Source of the DNA: Chaunax sp. Z400
Lineage: Eukaryota; Chordata; Actinopteri; Lophiiformes; Chaunacidae
Assembly (NCBI GenBank): GCA_037577475.1
Contig: CM075203.1
Coordinates: 235,001 to 299,000, forward strand
Direction: 5' to 3'
DNA: 64,000 nt
Positions 18,046 through 31,017 of the stretch are shown piece by piece. The notes under the pieces were generated by a model. It did no database searches. It worked only from the letters and a program-made list of their open reading frames with translations, and was not told where the DNA came from. The translations under genes were made by a program, and so were the position numbers. Each line of letters begins with the position of its first letter. Position 1 is the first letter of the stretch.

Positions 18046-19189
18046 TGACCTGAAGAACTTTTATGGTCACATGGACGACTTTTGTCTGTGCTCAAAGAGA
18101 CAACATGAGTCTGGGGTTTTTTCATCATCATCATAATCATCATCATCATCATCATCATCCAAAAGAACCACCTGAAACTGTCAGCGATGATATCAGCCCT
18201 GACTGCTGGCCTGCGTCAGACCTGGATTCCTGTCTTTGTGCACTGACATTTGGGAGCATCAGGACTCTGACTGTGTTCAAAGCTGCAGCGAGTCGCTTCT
18301 TTTTTATTCCCACAGCTGGATCCAGATCAGCCTCCCTGACATTCAACAGGTCAGGGGTCAGGGGTCAGGGAAGAGGGGTCTCTAATCTGAATAAACAACT
18401 GTGTGTAGTCCTTCTTCTTTTCTGATCTTTACCCAGTGAAACCAACACCATGCCGCTTCACATCATGTTTGTGTATGCTAGCTCGTTAGCCTCGGGAATT
18501 CACATATAATTAGTATGAGCTCGTTAGCTTCGAGGGCCTTAACAAGGGCCGGCCTTCAGACTAACAAGCTGAGTGTCAGGCTAATGATTTAATTACAATA
18601 GAGGCAGCACCAATATCAGCTCGTTAGCATCAAAGTGTGCTAACGAGCTGCTGAGTGTTTACAGGACACGTTTAAAGCTAATTGTTTCATTGTATGTTTT
18701 TACTATGTAAATGATCTGTGGGCTGTTAGTCGCTCGTTAAACTGTTAACGAAGCTCCGTCGTTTGTTTAACCCTCTGCTGTCTGATGTCTCTACTGTCAC
18801 CAGAGAGAAACTGGACTGAATGATGACTGTTGTTTGTTTGTTTGTTAGCAGGATGATGTAAAAACGATAATCCATAAATCATGACGTATAAATCACAAAT
18901 ATTTCTGCTGATATCTGTGTGTCTGGTGCGGATCCAGATAATTGGATCCAGATCCATATTATTATTGGATCTGGATCTGGATCTGGATGTGTCTGTGCAG
19001 GAGGTGATCTTCAGGGCCGCTGAAGGATTGGTCGTCTTTGTGTCTGTCTGTTTGTGGCCTCAGGGCTCCCTCTGTTGTTTCTCTGCGGCTGATTGGCTGC
19101 TGAATTACAGAGGGGATTGCTGTGATTGGCAGCTGAGAGAGAGGCAGTAACAGCTTGGCAGGAAGAACACAAGACGACTAATTACTGAG

Positions 19190-19190
<1 letters not shown>
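18046..19190. other. Non-coding, gctcgttag-rich
   Basis: No gene seen. The motif gctcgttagc recurs at about 18480, 18510, 18620 and 18730 within otherwise unique sequence, and a ggatctggatctgg run lies at 18930-18995. Whether the gctcgttag cluster is a conserved element cannot be told from one sequence. Confidence 0.45.

Positions 19191-19191
<1 letters not shown>

Positions 19192-19276
<85 letters not shown>
19192..19276. repeat. GT microsatellite
   Basis: (GT)n of 85 bp, followed after 63 bp by a CA tract. The two form an inverted GT/CA pair that could pair in a single strand. Confidence 0.97.
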
Positions 19277-19278
<2 letters not shown>

Positions 19279-19336
19279 GTGACGATCATTCTGTTCCCAG
19301 TGGTCATCAGAGAAGATTAGCTCCGATCGCCGGGGG

Positions 19337-19338
<2 letters not shown>

Positions 19339-19396
<58 letters not shown>
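19339..19396. repeat. CA microsatellite
   Basis: (CA)n of 58 bp, the inverted partner of the GT tract at 19192-19276. Confidence 0.97.
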
Positions 19397-19399
<3 letters not shown>

Positions 19400-19470
19400 T
19401 CAGATTTTTAAAGTGTTTTCTTCTTCTTTTTATCTTGAAGATTGACAAAATAATAGAATCAGCAGCTTTG

Positions 19471-19610
19471 AGAAAGAAAGAACGAAGGAAAGAAAGAAAA
19501 GAAGGAAAGAGGGAAAGAAGAAAAAAAGATAAAGAAGGAATGAAGGAAAGAAGGAAAGAAAGAAAGAAAAAAGAAAGAAAGGAGAAGAAGGAAGAAGGAT
19601 AGAGGAGAGG
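19471..19610. repeat. GA-rich polypurine tract
   Basis: About 140 bp almost wholly A and G (aaagaaagg-type units). It is a mirror-repeat-rich polypurine tract with triplex-forming potential. Confidence 0.9.
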
Positions 19611-19960
19611 TTATGTGTTTCTGTGTGTTGGTGTTCTATCATCTCTCCCAGTTACAGACTGGTCTCCAGTTCATCTCAGGATGGTGTTTTCTCCTTCGGT
19701 TCATTAAGAGAGGGTGAAGATGAAGACATCTGCAGATCAATACTCAGATCAGAGTTCCAGCAGCAGAGGCGTGCTGTTAGACTCTGACATCAGATCTCAG
19801 ATCAGGTCTCTGACAAACTCGTTTTTAAATGATGAAAAAGCTGGAATTCCCCTTTAAGACGTCTCCCCGGACACAAAACGCTTCGATCACACACACTGGT
19901 CAGGATGACAGCGCCCTGAAGCATTCTGGGAAATCACATATTCCCTCTAATGCTGACACT

Positions 19961-19961
<1 letters not shown>

Positions 19962-20045
<84 letters not shown>
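19962..20045. repeat. GT microsatellite
   Basis: Uninterrupted (GT)n of 84 bp. Confidence 0.98.
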
Positions 20046-20048
<3 letters not shown>

Positions 20049-20754
20049 GTTGGTGTCTTTTGCTAAAATCATAGAAATCTTTCAGTGTGGAGTATTTGTT
20101 CTATCAGGTGGTGGCACTACTCTTGGTTAGCATCATTGCTAATTTATCTCCATAAAACCTACTGAGTCTAAATATCAATAATGAAAACTATGATGAAAAA
20201 TGTCTGTTGATCTTTTTTCCACAACAATGACGAGGCAACAGCGACAAACACCAACTGTGAATCAACATTCAAAATAAAAACTTTACCAAAATCTCCTTAA
20301 TTTCATCCAAAGAAAAGAGGAGATAAAATTTTGAAGACTAATTTTTGTTTTCTAAACTACAATCCAAATATTCTGATTGGGGAGGTGGAGACTAAGTGCG
20401 TGCGATAGGACTCTAAAGATAGTGACCTCTGTCTGGGAAGGTTGGAGCCAGAGGAAACTCTGGTGGAGGCCCACAGTGATCCTGACCAACAAATCGGTGG
20501 TCCGACCTGGGTATACGGTATTCAAAATGAAATTAGTAAAGTAATTTTATAGTGACCAAAGCTGCTTTGATATCAACCATATTAAAAGGGTGATATAAAG
20601 AGACAATATTTACCATAGAGAAAAAATCTGGATTAAAGACAGAGAACATTCCAAATCTAATAATGAATCAACATCTTTTCAAATCAGATTGGGATCTTCT
20701 GGAGATGTGGATTACACCGTATGAGCTGTATGGAGTTATATACTATACTAAAAA
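20046..20754. other. Non-coding, possible decayed LINE piece
   Basis: No gene seen. The part at 20370-20520 (gaggtggagactaagtgcgt, gggaaggttggagccagagg) looks like a mobile-element fragment but could not be assigned. Confidence 0.35.
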
Positions 20755-23700
20755 TTAGTATAGTATCGTATAGTATAGTATTATATAATATAGTAGTATG
20801 TATAGCATAGCATAGTTTAGTATAGTATAATATAGTAGAATGTATAGCATAGCATAGCATAGTATAGTATAGTAAAGTATCGTAGAGTATCATAGAGCAT
20901 AATATAGTAGTATGAATAGCATAGCTTAGCATAGCATAGCATAGCATTGTATAGTATAGTATAATAGAGTATCGTAGAGTATATTATAGTAGAATGTATA
21001 GCATAGTATAGTATAGTATAGTATAGTATAATATAGTATAGCATAGAATAGTATCGTAGAGCATCATAGAGTATATAATATAGTAGTGTATAGTATAGAG
21101 TAGTATAGTATAGCATAGCACAACATTGTATAGTATTGTATAGTATAGTATAGTATAATATAGTATAGTATAGTATAGTATAGAGTGGCATAGTGTATAG
21201 TATAGAGTAGTATAGTGTAGCATAGCATAGTATCGTATATCATAGTATAGCATAGTGTGGTATCATATAGTGTAATATAGTATGTATAGCATAGCATAGA
21301 ATAGCATTAGTATAGTATAGTACAGTATAGTATAGTATAGTATAGTATAGTATGGTATAGATAGTGTATAGTATAGAGTAGTATAGTGTAGAGTATAGAG
21401 TAGTATAGTATAGAGTATAGAGTAGTATAGCGTATCGTATAGAGTAGCATAGTAGTGTATAGTATAGAGTAGTATAGTGTACAGTATAGAGTAGTATAGT
21501 GTATAGTATAGAGTAGTATAGCATAGCATAGCATACTATAGTATAGTGTGGTATCATATAGTGTAATATAGTATGTATAGTATAGCATTAGCATAGTATA
21601 GTATAGTATAGTATAGTGTGGTATCATATAGTGTAATATAGTATGTATAGCATAATATAGCATTAGCATAGTATAGTATAGTATAGATAGTGTATAGTAT
21701 AAAGTAGTATAGTGTAAAGTATAGAGTAGTATAGAGTATAGAGTAGTATAGTATAGAGTATAGAGTAGTATAGTGTAGAGTATAGAGTAGTATAGTATAG
21801 AGTATAGAGTAGTATAGCGTATCGTATAGAGTAGCATAGTAGTGTATAGTATAGAGTAGTATAGTGTACAGTATAGAGTAGTATAGTGTATAGTATAAAG
21901 TAGTATAGCATAGCATAGCATACTATAGTATAGTGTGGTATCATATAGTGTAATATGGTATGTATAGTATAGCATTAGCATAGTATAGTATAGTATAGTG
22001 TGGTATCATATAGTGTAATATAGTATGTATAGCATAATATAGCATTAGCATAGTATAGTATAGTATAGATAGTGTATAGTATAAAGTAGTATAGTGTAAA
22101 GTATAGAGTAGTATAGAGTATAGAGTAGTATAGTATAGAGTATAGAGTAGTATAGTGTAGAGTACAGAGTAGTATAGTGTAGAGTACAGAGTGGTATAAT
22201 GTAGAGTACAGAGTAGTGTAGTGTATAGTATAGAGTAGTATAGTGTATAGCATAGAGTAGTATAGTGTGAAGCATAGAGTAGTATAGTGTATAGTATAGA
22301 GTAGTATAGTGTGAAGTATAGAGTAGTATAGTGTAGAGTATAGAGAAGTATAGTGTAGAGTATAGAGTAGTATAGTGTAGAGTACAGAGTAGTATAGTGT
22401 AGATTACAGAGTAGTATAATGTATAGTATAGAGTAGTATAGTGTACAGTATAGAGTAGTACAGTGTAGAGTATAGAGTAGTATAGCGTATAGTATAGAGT
22501 AGCATAGTAGTGTATAGTATAGAGTAGTATAGTGTACAGTACTGAGTAGTATAGTGTAGAGTACAGAGTAGTATAGTGTGTAGTATAGAGTAGTATGGTG
22601 TGAAGTATAGAGTAGTATAGTGTAGAGTATAGAGTAGTATAGTGTAGAGTATAGAGTAGTATAGTGTACAGTATAGAGTAGTATAGTGTATAGTATAGAG
22701 TAGTATAGTATAGCATAGCATAGCATACTATAGTATAGTATAGTGTGGTATCATATAGTGTAATATAGTATGTATAGTATAGCATTAGCATAGTATAGTA
22801 TAGTATAGTATAGTGTGGTATCATATAGTGTAATATAGTATGTATAGTATAGCATTAGCATAGTATGGTATAGTATAGATAGTGTATAGTATAGAGTAGT
22901 ATAGTGTAAAGTATAGAGTAGTATAGTATAGAATATAGAGTAGTATAGTATAGAGTAGTATAGTGTAGAGTACAGAGTAGTACAGTGTAGAGTACAGAGT
23001 AGTAAAATGTAGAGTACAGAGTAGTGTAGTGTATAGTATAGAGTAGTATAGTGTATAGCATAGAGTAGTATAGTGTGAAGCATAGAGTAGTATAGTGTAT
23101 AGTATAGAGTAGTATAGTGTGAAGTATAGAGTAGTATAGTGTAGAGTATAGAGTAGTATAGTGTAGAGTACAGAGTAGTATAATGTATAGTATAGAGTAG
23201 TATAGTGTACAGTATAGAGTAGTATAGTGTAGAGTACTGAGTAGTATAGTGTAGAGTACAGAGTAGTATAGTGTGTAGTATAGAGTAGTATAGTGTGAAG
23301 TATAGAGTAGTATAGTGTAGAGTATAGAGTAGTATAGTGTATAGTATAGAGTAGTATAGTGTATAGAGTAGTATAGTAGTGTATAGAGTAGTATAGTTTA
23401 TAGTATAGAGTAGTATAGTGTAGAGTATAGAGTAGTATAGTGTAGAGTATAGAGTAGTATATCGTAGAGTATATAGTAGTATAGTGTACAGTGTAGAGTA
23501 GTATAGTGTAGAGTATAGAGTATTATAGTCTATAGTATAGAGTAGTATAGTGTATAGTATAGAGTAGTATAGTGTATAGTATAGAGTAGTATAGTGGAGT
23601 ATAGAATAGTATACTAGTGTATAGTATAGAGTAGTATAGTGTAGTATAGTGGAGTATAGAATAGTATACTAGTGTATAGTATAGAGTAGTATAGTGTACA

Positions 23701-23985
23701 GTATAGAGTAGTATAGTGTAGAGTATAGAGTAGTATAGTGTATAGTATAGAGTAGTATAGTGTATAGTATAGAGTAGTATAGTGTATAGTATAGAGTAGT
23801 ATAGTGGAGTATAGAATAGTATACTAGTGTATAGTATAGAGTAGTATAGTGTACAGTATAGAGTAGTATAGTGTACAGTGTAGAGTAGTATAGTGTACAG
23901 TGTAGAGTAGTATAGTGTACAGTGTAGAGTAGTATAGTGTACAGTGTAGAGTAGTATAGTGTAGAGTATAGAGTAGTATAGTAGC
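20755..23985. repeat. 3.2-kb TATAG-type satellite with higher-order repeats
   Basis: The base unit is the pentamer tatag, arranged in about 21-bp units (agtatagagtagtatagtgt). Larger blocks repeat. A segment with gtgtggtatcatatagtg and tagcgtatcgtatagag recurs at a spacing of about 378 bp (markers near 21426 and 21804, and 21617 and 21996). A later block (gtgaagcatagag) recurs at roughly 0.7-0.8 kb spacing. No stop-free biology is implied by the Tyr/Leu-rich minus-strand frames; they follow from TATAG periodicity. Confidence 0.97.
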
Positions 23986-24324
23986 AGCACCACCATCCTA
24001 AGGTGTGGTCCCTGAACTGAGGCACAGCTGCAGACTGTGGTAAGAAAGAGGAAGTGGTCTTAGGTGCTGGTGTTCTTTGACAGAGGAAGTAGCTCAGGTA
24101 TTATCACATGACTCTATACCTGTCCAGCTGGTTGTCTCTGGTGTCAGATATGAACTTCGTCTTTCACTGGTTCTTGGTCCGTGACCTTGGACCGGTTCTG
24201 GTCAGGTGTTTACAACTTGCTGATGTTTCCTGTTATCACAGTTGATGTCAGGGTCACTGCTGTGTCTAAAAGGAGCATGTCTACAGCAGCTACAGGCTAA
24301 TGGCAGGAGTATTAAACCACATCA

Positions 24325-24329
<5 letters not shown>
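23986..24329. other. Non-coding, nothing recognised
   Basis: Unique sequence between the satellite and the next GT tract. No gene seen. Confidence 0.5.

Positions 24330-24406
<77 letters not shown>
24330..24406. repeat. GT microsatellite
   Basis: (GT)n of 77 bp, with a short second GT run at 24484-24503 and a CT run at 24640-24661. Confidence 0.97.
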
Positions 24407-24407
<1 letters not shown>

Positions 24408-24887
24408 TGGGGCATTAGGGCGCCCTGAGGACGTTAACGAGACCCATAAAAGGAAAAAAATCTGTGGTCATCACACAGCTGCTGTGTGTGTGTGTGTGTG
24501 TGTGGCGGGGTGTGTCCGGAGGCTGGTCAGTTTGTCTCGTTAATGACTCCTCCCACCCTAACGAGCTAATGAGCTAATAACGATAGCTCGTTAAGACAGA
24601 CAGACGGAGCTCAGCCAATAAAACAGAGTTACTGCTCTCTCTCTCTCTCTCTCTCTCTCTTTGACTGATCACACCTGCTGCAACCACGGCACCACGTCTG
24701 GGCAGGTGAGTGGGGGCCAGCTGTCAATCATAATTCATGTTTAATCAGTGCTGATGATGAAAACCTTGGTGTGTTCGTAAATTTACCTGCAGATCTGTTA
24801 AACACTGTCAGCAGCCAATCAGAGAGCAGGATTCTCTTTAGCCAGGGTAAAATTTACTGAAAAGTCTTGATATTATTCTAATATTTT

Positions 24888-25235
24888 GAGCGTCCTTGAG
24901 CAGGTACTGCAGGTCCTTGAGGACTAAAGGCGGTCCTTGAAATGGTCCTTGAGGAGGCTGCCATTAAAGGCTCGCTGTTAAGCTTGAAGGGTTCCATGTT
25001 TCCTTGAAAATGTTCCAGACCTATGTGTCGAAATGGTCCGGTCCTTGAAGAAGCTGAGGTTGACAATTTTCCTGAGGTCTTTGTGGAGGACCTCCAGGAG
25101 GTTCCAAGGCTCATTGCGGAGGTTCAAATGACCCTTGAAATTTTCTAAGGTTCTTTGAGAAGGTCTGAATTGCCCTTGAAGAGATTCCAGGACTCCTTGA
25201 AGACAGTGCTTGAGTTCAAAACGTTTTTGAGAAGA
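24888..25235 (-). repeat. Decayed gtccttgag minisatellite
   Basis: The motif gtccttgag/ttccttgaa recurs more than a dozen times over 350 bp at irregular spacing, combined with gaggttccaag. An old, diverged array. Confidence 0.6.
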
Positions 25236-25840
25236 TTAAAGTATTCATCTGTGTAACTAATTCATAAGTGTTTTTAATTAAAGGAATTAAATAAAATAAT
25301 ACAATTCCAAAACATTAAAATATATAATAAAATGAAACTGATCTTATATATAACATATATAGTAATGTCGAAAATAAGAATATATAAAACTCAGTTATAT
25401 CTGAACTAAAATGAAAAGACGTCACAGAAAACCTGAAGGAAACCTAAAATAAGATTCATAGATGAAACATTTTACTGAATCTGAAGTCTAATCAATAAAT
25501 CGGATGCACTTTTAATAAATCACATGATCAGATGTGAGGGTGAAGGAAGGTTCTCCTTTATCACAGAACAGAGGAAACGTCTGATGCCTGTAATCAAAGA
25601 AGAAGACGTGAATTAAACATTAAAGTGAAGGTGTGTTAACGACGACGTCGCTTTAAAATTTAAACATTTACCTTCATCATCATTATTATTATTACATCAT
25701 GTGATCAGAAATGTAATCCTCATTAGCGACGACCTCACTGTGAAGACGATGGTGTCACTGCCTCTGAGAGCTGCTCAGGTTCTCCTGAAGGTCCGCTACC
25801 AAATAAAAACATCTTCAGTTTATTTCTACAGAAGCAGAAC
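25236..25840. other. AT-rich non-coding stretch
   Basis: No gene or clear repeat recognised. Confidence 0.5.
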
Positions 25841-25844
25841 CTCG

Positions 25845-26240
25845 TCTTTAAATACAGTCTGGCTCAGACTCGGGCCAGGCTCGGTTAAATTCTGACTATT
25901 GGACTGTTCAGACTTTAGACAGACCCATTTTATCTGAGGCCCAGCTTTGTCTTTGTTCTGACGCAGTTCTGGCCTGGTTTGGACTTTTTCTTTGCCTGGA
26001 TCAGGGTCGGACCTGGTTTCGTTTTATTTCAGCTCCTGTGCTGGTTTAGACCCGCTTCAGGCCAAGTCCAGTCTTTAGTCTGCCCTGATTTAGTCTTTGC
26101 TCTGCTCTGGTTCTGTCATGGTTCTGGACACCTTTACACTTGTTTAATACACAGTCTAGTCTTGGTTCTGATCTTGTTTAGACTTGGTTCTGGCCTGGTT
26201 CAGTCTTGGCTCTAACCGTCTTTGCTCTTGTTCCAGGTTC
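25845..26240 (+). repeat. Decayed ctggtttagtcttggttctg minisatellite
   Basis: Diverged copies of a roughly 20-24 bp unit (ttctggcctggtttgg, ctggttcagtcttggc). The same theme returns at 26930-27030 and as a much cleaner array at 46505-46845. Confidence 0.65.
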
Positions 26241-27640
26241 TGGTTCTCCACCTTTAATGAGCTGTTAAGCTGTGTGTGGGAGGAACATGGAGCTGCTGGA
26301 AAACCTTGTTAAAGACGTCAAGTGTCTCTAACGACCTCCTGATGAAACCGTCCTGCGCAGGAATCCTCCCGACTGCGATGAGAAGAGGCTCCTCTTTCAT
26401 CTGTGGCCGCTTTAAGCCTCTCTCCTGACACAACCACTGATTTAATTGATTTAATCACCCACCTGAGAGAGAGGGAGGCAGAGGGAGGTTAACTCGCTGT
26501 GTTAAAATGTTAAAAAGGAGGAGGAGGAGAGGACCATTGATGGTCCCTCCTCCGTCTCCAGAGGATCAAAGGGATGTTAGCCGCTAATGCTAGCATCCTT
26601 CTGCTGTCGTTCTAATGGACTTTCCATGTTTCAGACGGACTCACAGGCGCAGCTCTGAGTGGACGGATGGATGGACTGATGTGTGTTTTGTTTGGCGGTT
26701 AAGTGATTTGAGATGTAAACGGTGGACAGATGGACAGACAGACGGACGGGAGGATACATGTTCTCTACAGAGTGGAGCTATCAGACCGCTCGATAAACAC
26801 GCAGATTGTTTTCTCTGAGGAGAGCTTCACCGCTGCAGCCTGAACAGCTTCATCAATTGAGGTCACAGGTCAAAGGTCAGGGCCAGGTACACCAGCTGCT
26901 GTCACACAAACAGTTAAGACCTCCACAGGCCTGGTTCACCTGTTTCAGGTCTGGTTTAGTCTTGTTCTGATCTGGGTTAGTATGCTACTGGTCAACCTTA
27001 GTCTGGCTGTTAACTGGTTTAGTCTTAGGCTGATGTCTGACACCAGCCCCATCCCTCCACCAGGTTCAGTGGAAATCACTTCTATCGTTTGTAATGTTGA
27101 TGAAAATGAAAAAAGAAATCTGGATCCTGGTCCTGGCCAAACCCCCCAACAAGATGTTTGAAATTTTGTTTGTAACTTTTTCAGTAATCCTGCTGACATA
27201 CAGGAAGTCACTCAGAGAAACGCAAACCTCCGCAGTCATCGTCACTAAAACCCGAACCATCAGGAAATACCTGTCAAAACAAAATCCTGTGGCTGCTGTT
27301 TATCGGCATACATTACATTTTGCTGCATCATCACACCCAGGGTATCACACACTCTGATGATGTCACTCTACTGGGATCTCATGTCAAATGAAGTAACCCC
27401 GCCTGATTGGTTGACCCTGTAAAGCTCCTCCTACATCTGCAATCATGTTTTTATCATCAGTAGTTTATGAGTCATCAACACAAATATGATTTTCTATATT
27501 GGAGGATCTGGATCTGTTTCTGGTCTACAGAGAACTTCTGACCCTCCACAGATCCATAAATCCATTAATTAATTGGCATTATCTCAGCTACCTATAGGGA
27601 GTAGTGTCCTGTCTCCACCCCCCTCTGTTACTGTGACCCA
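26241..27640. other. Non-coding, nothing recognised
   Basis: No gene seen. A short ctggtttagtcttg-like run lies at 26930-27030. The open frames near 26615, 26945 and 27094 have no recognisable similarity. Confidence 0.5.
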
Positions 27641-27644
27641 ATCA

Positions 27645-27790
27645 GGGTTGGGAGGCTTACTTTAAAAATGTATCCCGATACAATTATAAATGACCTCTTA
27701 AAAAATGTATTCAGTAACTTAATCCTATTACCACAATAATAAAGTATTCTAATTCAATTACTTTCTTTACTTTTGGATTACCTCAATACC
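27645..27790 (+). repeat. Dispersed repeat (gttgggaggcttacttt type)
   Basis: The phrases gggttgggaggcttacttta and gtattcagtaacttaatcc are typical of a common fish DNA-element end. No terminal repeat partner was found, so it is a fragment. Confidence 0.4.
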
Positions 27791-28099
27791 AAAGATGTAA
27801 ATAAATAAATGAGAAAATAATTATCAAAACCATGGCTTTTACTTAAGTGTATTCTGTAAGACAACAGAACAGAATGACATAGAGGAGAAAATGGGGAAAG
27901 ATTTTTAGATCAAAAATGTATCCTGTACTCAGTAAATTTAGGAAAAACCTTCTTTTTTGTTCATTTCAGGCAGTAGAATAGATATAGATACACAACATAA
28001 GAGCACATAATACAGTTTACTAAGCAAATGATAAAAGCTGCTACTTTACAAGGAAGACAGAAAATGTTCTGTTTAGTAGAATACATAGAACCAACACTG

Positions 28100-29455
28100 T
28101 TTTTAACATATCTGGTGTCCAACTATTTATAAAAAAAAAAAAATCTATAACTTCTCCCTAATACATCACCAGCTTTCAGTCACCTGAAAATTATCTTTCC
28201 ATGGAAAACTCAAAAATTAAGATTTGTAGAAAAATCTAAATATCAAAAGGCAAAACTCCATGAAATGGTTTATTTGTGTACAAAGTTTGGTCAAACTGTG
28301 TAATTTTCCAGATACACTCTGAACAAGACATCAGACCATCAGACTCATCTTATAAATGACGTTTGCATGGAAACAACTAAATATTACATTTGTAGAAAAA
28401 TCTAAATACCAAAAGGCAAACTACTCATTACAGTTCAAATATGTCTGAAGTTTGGAGGCACCAAACGACCGCTTCTTGGTCGAGGGGATAGAAACAAATA
28501 GAACAAATACAGAGGTGCATCACCACATGTGAAGGAGTACTGTTTTCCTACCTGCTTTGGTAGAGGCTTGTTCTCTGAGTGAGGTCTAGTTTGTAGAAAC
28601 AACCTGATGGATTACCATGAAACTTGGTGGCAGAGTGAGACACGCCAAAGTAGGAAGCAGTTAATATCGGAGATCTGGACAAAGAGGTGATTTTTCTTTA
28701 CTGTCTTTAACATGATTAATATGATTGGATTAGAGTGTAAAATAATTCAAAGGGACTGTTGGTGGAGGTGAGTTCTACTGAGTGTCTAGTTATTAGCACG
28801 AACAGGACTCTATTATAATACAAGGAATTATTATTTTCCCCAATGAATCGCATTTTTGGGGGCCTGAAGACGCTCAAAAACTCATGAATCATGGCAGAAA
28901 ATTCAAATTCAAAATTCAAATTTAGGTGTGATATGGTGATCAGAAATGGGCGTTGTGAAATGGCTTGCTACCGCCCCCTACAGTTCAGCACCTGCCTCCA
29001 GTTTAATGACCGTGTACGAAGTTTGGTCCACATATGTAACTGAATTAGACCGATAAACAAAGTCTCTTGGAGACATGACCTAAACCAAAACAGGAAGTCA
29101 GCCATTTTGATTTTTGTGGCCATTTTTTGCAAATCACACTTTGTATTTTAACGAACTCCTCCTAGAGATTTTACCCGATCAACTTCAAATTTGGTCAGTA
29201 CTACCTAAACCCCATGAGGATGAAAAGTTTCGTTGAACAGTGTGGGGGCGTAGCGGCGCAGCAAATTCCTATGTTTCGTCATGAAACAGGAAGTTGTCAT
29301 AACTCCACAATCTATCGTCCAGTCTCTACCAAACTGTACTTGTTGTTTAAGAGTCCCACCCTAAAGACATCCACATGACAAAATTTAGCTATAGTCATAG
29401 CGCCACCTAGTGGCAACAGGAAATGACATAATTTACATTTTACCTACAGAACCCT
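28100..29455 (+). repeat. Composite of high-copy dispersed repeats
   Basis: It contains an internal direct repeat: ttgtagaaaaatctaaat with following ccaaaaggcaaa occurs near 28224 and 28400. Later parts (cgaagtttggtccacatatg, aggaagtcagccattttga, tagcgccacctagtggcaac) match the common percomorph repeat that ends in gcgccacctagtgg. No coding region. The class of element is unknown to me. Confidence 0.6.
29398..29413 (-). promoter_or_regulatory. CTCF-like motif
   Basis: On the minus strand CCACTAGGTGGCGCTA is a near-perfect CTCF core, at the end of the dispersed repeat. Confidence 0.45.
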
Positions 29456-30145
29456 ACAGAACCGTCTGAGACACACACAGCGTCATGATGAGACTTTTCA
29501 TGTCTGATGTATAAGACTTTCTGAATCATTAATACAAACACAGAATGTTAACATGAACCTGAATAGTTCACTCTATTGATTATGGCTTTCTAAATACGCT
29601 CTCTCCTCTTCTTCTTCTCCTCTCATTAAAGCGTAGCTGCGTGACCTTACACCAGACCTCCTCTGATAGGTTTCATTGATCTGATCCGCTGCAGGTGTAT
29701 GTGTGTCGGAGTCGTATTCATCATGTTGTCATGTTGTATGAATTCATTATTGAGGATGAAGAAACTCTCTGCTAATGAATGAGTTTAATGTTCACTATCA
29801 GTGAACCTGTGACCTCACAGCAGCTGTTCTAGAGCACAAATACACACATCTCCTTCATGCACACACCTCACACACTGCAGTCCATAGAATCATTCAGCTG
29901 ATTCTGCAGTGTTCAATTAATGTAGTCTCATTAACAGCCGACCTCTGACCTCCAGCGCTGAGGCTCATCAGTGACAAACAGCTACATCTAAATAAACATG
30001 AGGCCATTAGCATTATAACTGCAGAGGTCGGGACGGAGGTGGAGGAAGTTCTCAGATGTATTACTGTAGTAAAAGTTCTAGTACTACACTGTCTGTCATA
30101 TTTATGGGCAGGAGAACGTCTGATCTGGGAAACTAAAAGATTTCT
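29456..30145. other. Non-coding, nothing recognised
   Basis: No gene or clear repeat. Confidence 0.5.
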
Positions 30146-30149
30146 ATCT

Positions 30150-30635
30150 TTGCAGATGATGTGATCCTGTTGGATTCATCTGTCCAAGACCTTCACTGGA
30201 TCGGTTTACTGCCACTATGAGAGTCAGCACCTCCACATCTGAGACCATGGTTCTCTGCCGGAAATCGGTGGATTGCTTGCTCCAGTTTCTGCCTCAAGTG
30301 AAGGAGTTTAAGCATCTTTTCACAAATGACAAAATGGAGCCTGAAATGGACACGAGTTTTGTCATGATGACATTTTATTGGATCATCATGATGGGAAGGG
30401 AGCTGAGTCTGAAGGCAAAGCTCTGGATCTACGTTCAATCCTCACCTATGGTCCTTAACAGGGAGGAGACCCCGGGGTAGACCCACAACTCACTGGAGGG
30501 ATTATATATCTCATCTAGACAGGGACGCCTCAGGATCCTTCACGAGGGACAAGAAAGTTTGCTGCGGAGAGGGAAGTCTGGAATACCTGATTAGTCTACT
30601 GACACCACGACCCAACCCCGGATAAGAGGAAGAAG
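30150..30635 (+). mobile_element. Decayed LINE, same family as 9109-9447
   Basis: Starts with a reading of FADDVILL (reverse transcriptase catalytic core), continues with LPQVKEFKHLFTND, a conserved step downstream of that core in fish LINEs, and ends with the same 3' stretch as the 9.1-kb copy (gaccccggggtagaccc, ctggaatacctga, ccacgacccaaccccggat). Frames are interrupted. This copy retains more of the region between catalytic core and C terminus than the other. Confidence 0.8.
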
Positions 30636-30720
30636 ATCCTGCAGTGATCCCCCAGCAGCAGAAACCAGAAGTGTGTCTCCACCGTCTGTGACATTTACCC
30701 ACAATGCACAGCAGCTTAAC

Positions 30721-30902
30721 TTCATTAATGATTTAAATTTCCGACACGCCGACAGGATCTAATGTTAATGAATGTTCTGTGTTCTTCTACACTTCCTAAA
30801 GGTTTCACACAGTCCAGGTTCGCACAGTGAAACAGTTTGGATTAGAACAGACGTCCTCCTCATAAATCCTGAGGCACCATTAGAGGTGACGTCTATGAGG
30901 GT
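30721..30902 (-). repeat. Inverted-pair repeat, copy B
   Basis: Reverse complement matches 5741-5925 along nearly the whole length, including ggaggacgtctgttctaa and cattaacattagatcctgtc. It sits between a LINE remnant and the palindrome at 30926. Confidence 0.75.
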
Positions 30903-30925
30903 GTAACATATGGTAATGGAAAGCA

Positions 30926-30969
30926 TTGTAAAGCAACACTGCCCCAATGGGGGCAGTGTTGCTTTACAA
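30926..30969. repeat. Perfect palindrome, 20-bp arms and 4-nt loop
   Basis: The left arm ttgtaaagcaacactgcccc (30926-30945) is exactly complementary to 30950-30969, with loop aatg. It can form a hairpin or cruciform. No run of T follows, so it is not a typical polymerase III terminator. Confidence 0.95.
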
Positions 30970-31017
30970 CGGGGCGGGGTTTAACCTCTGTTTATGATGA
31001 TTTTTATTTTATTTTTT

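Noticed and set aside
20684..24025. Many Tyr/Leu/Ile-rich minus-strand frames
   Set aside because: Products of TATAG periodicity in the satellite.
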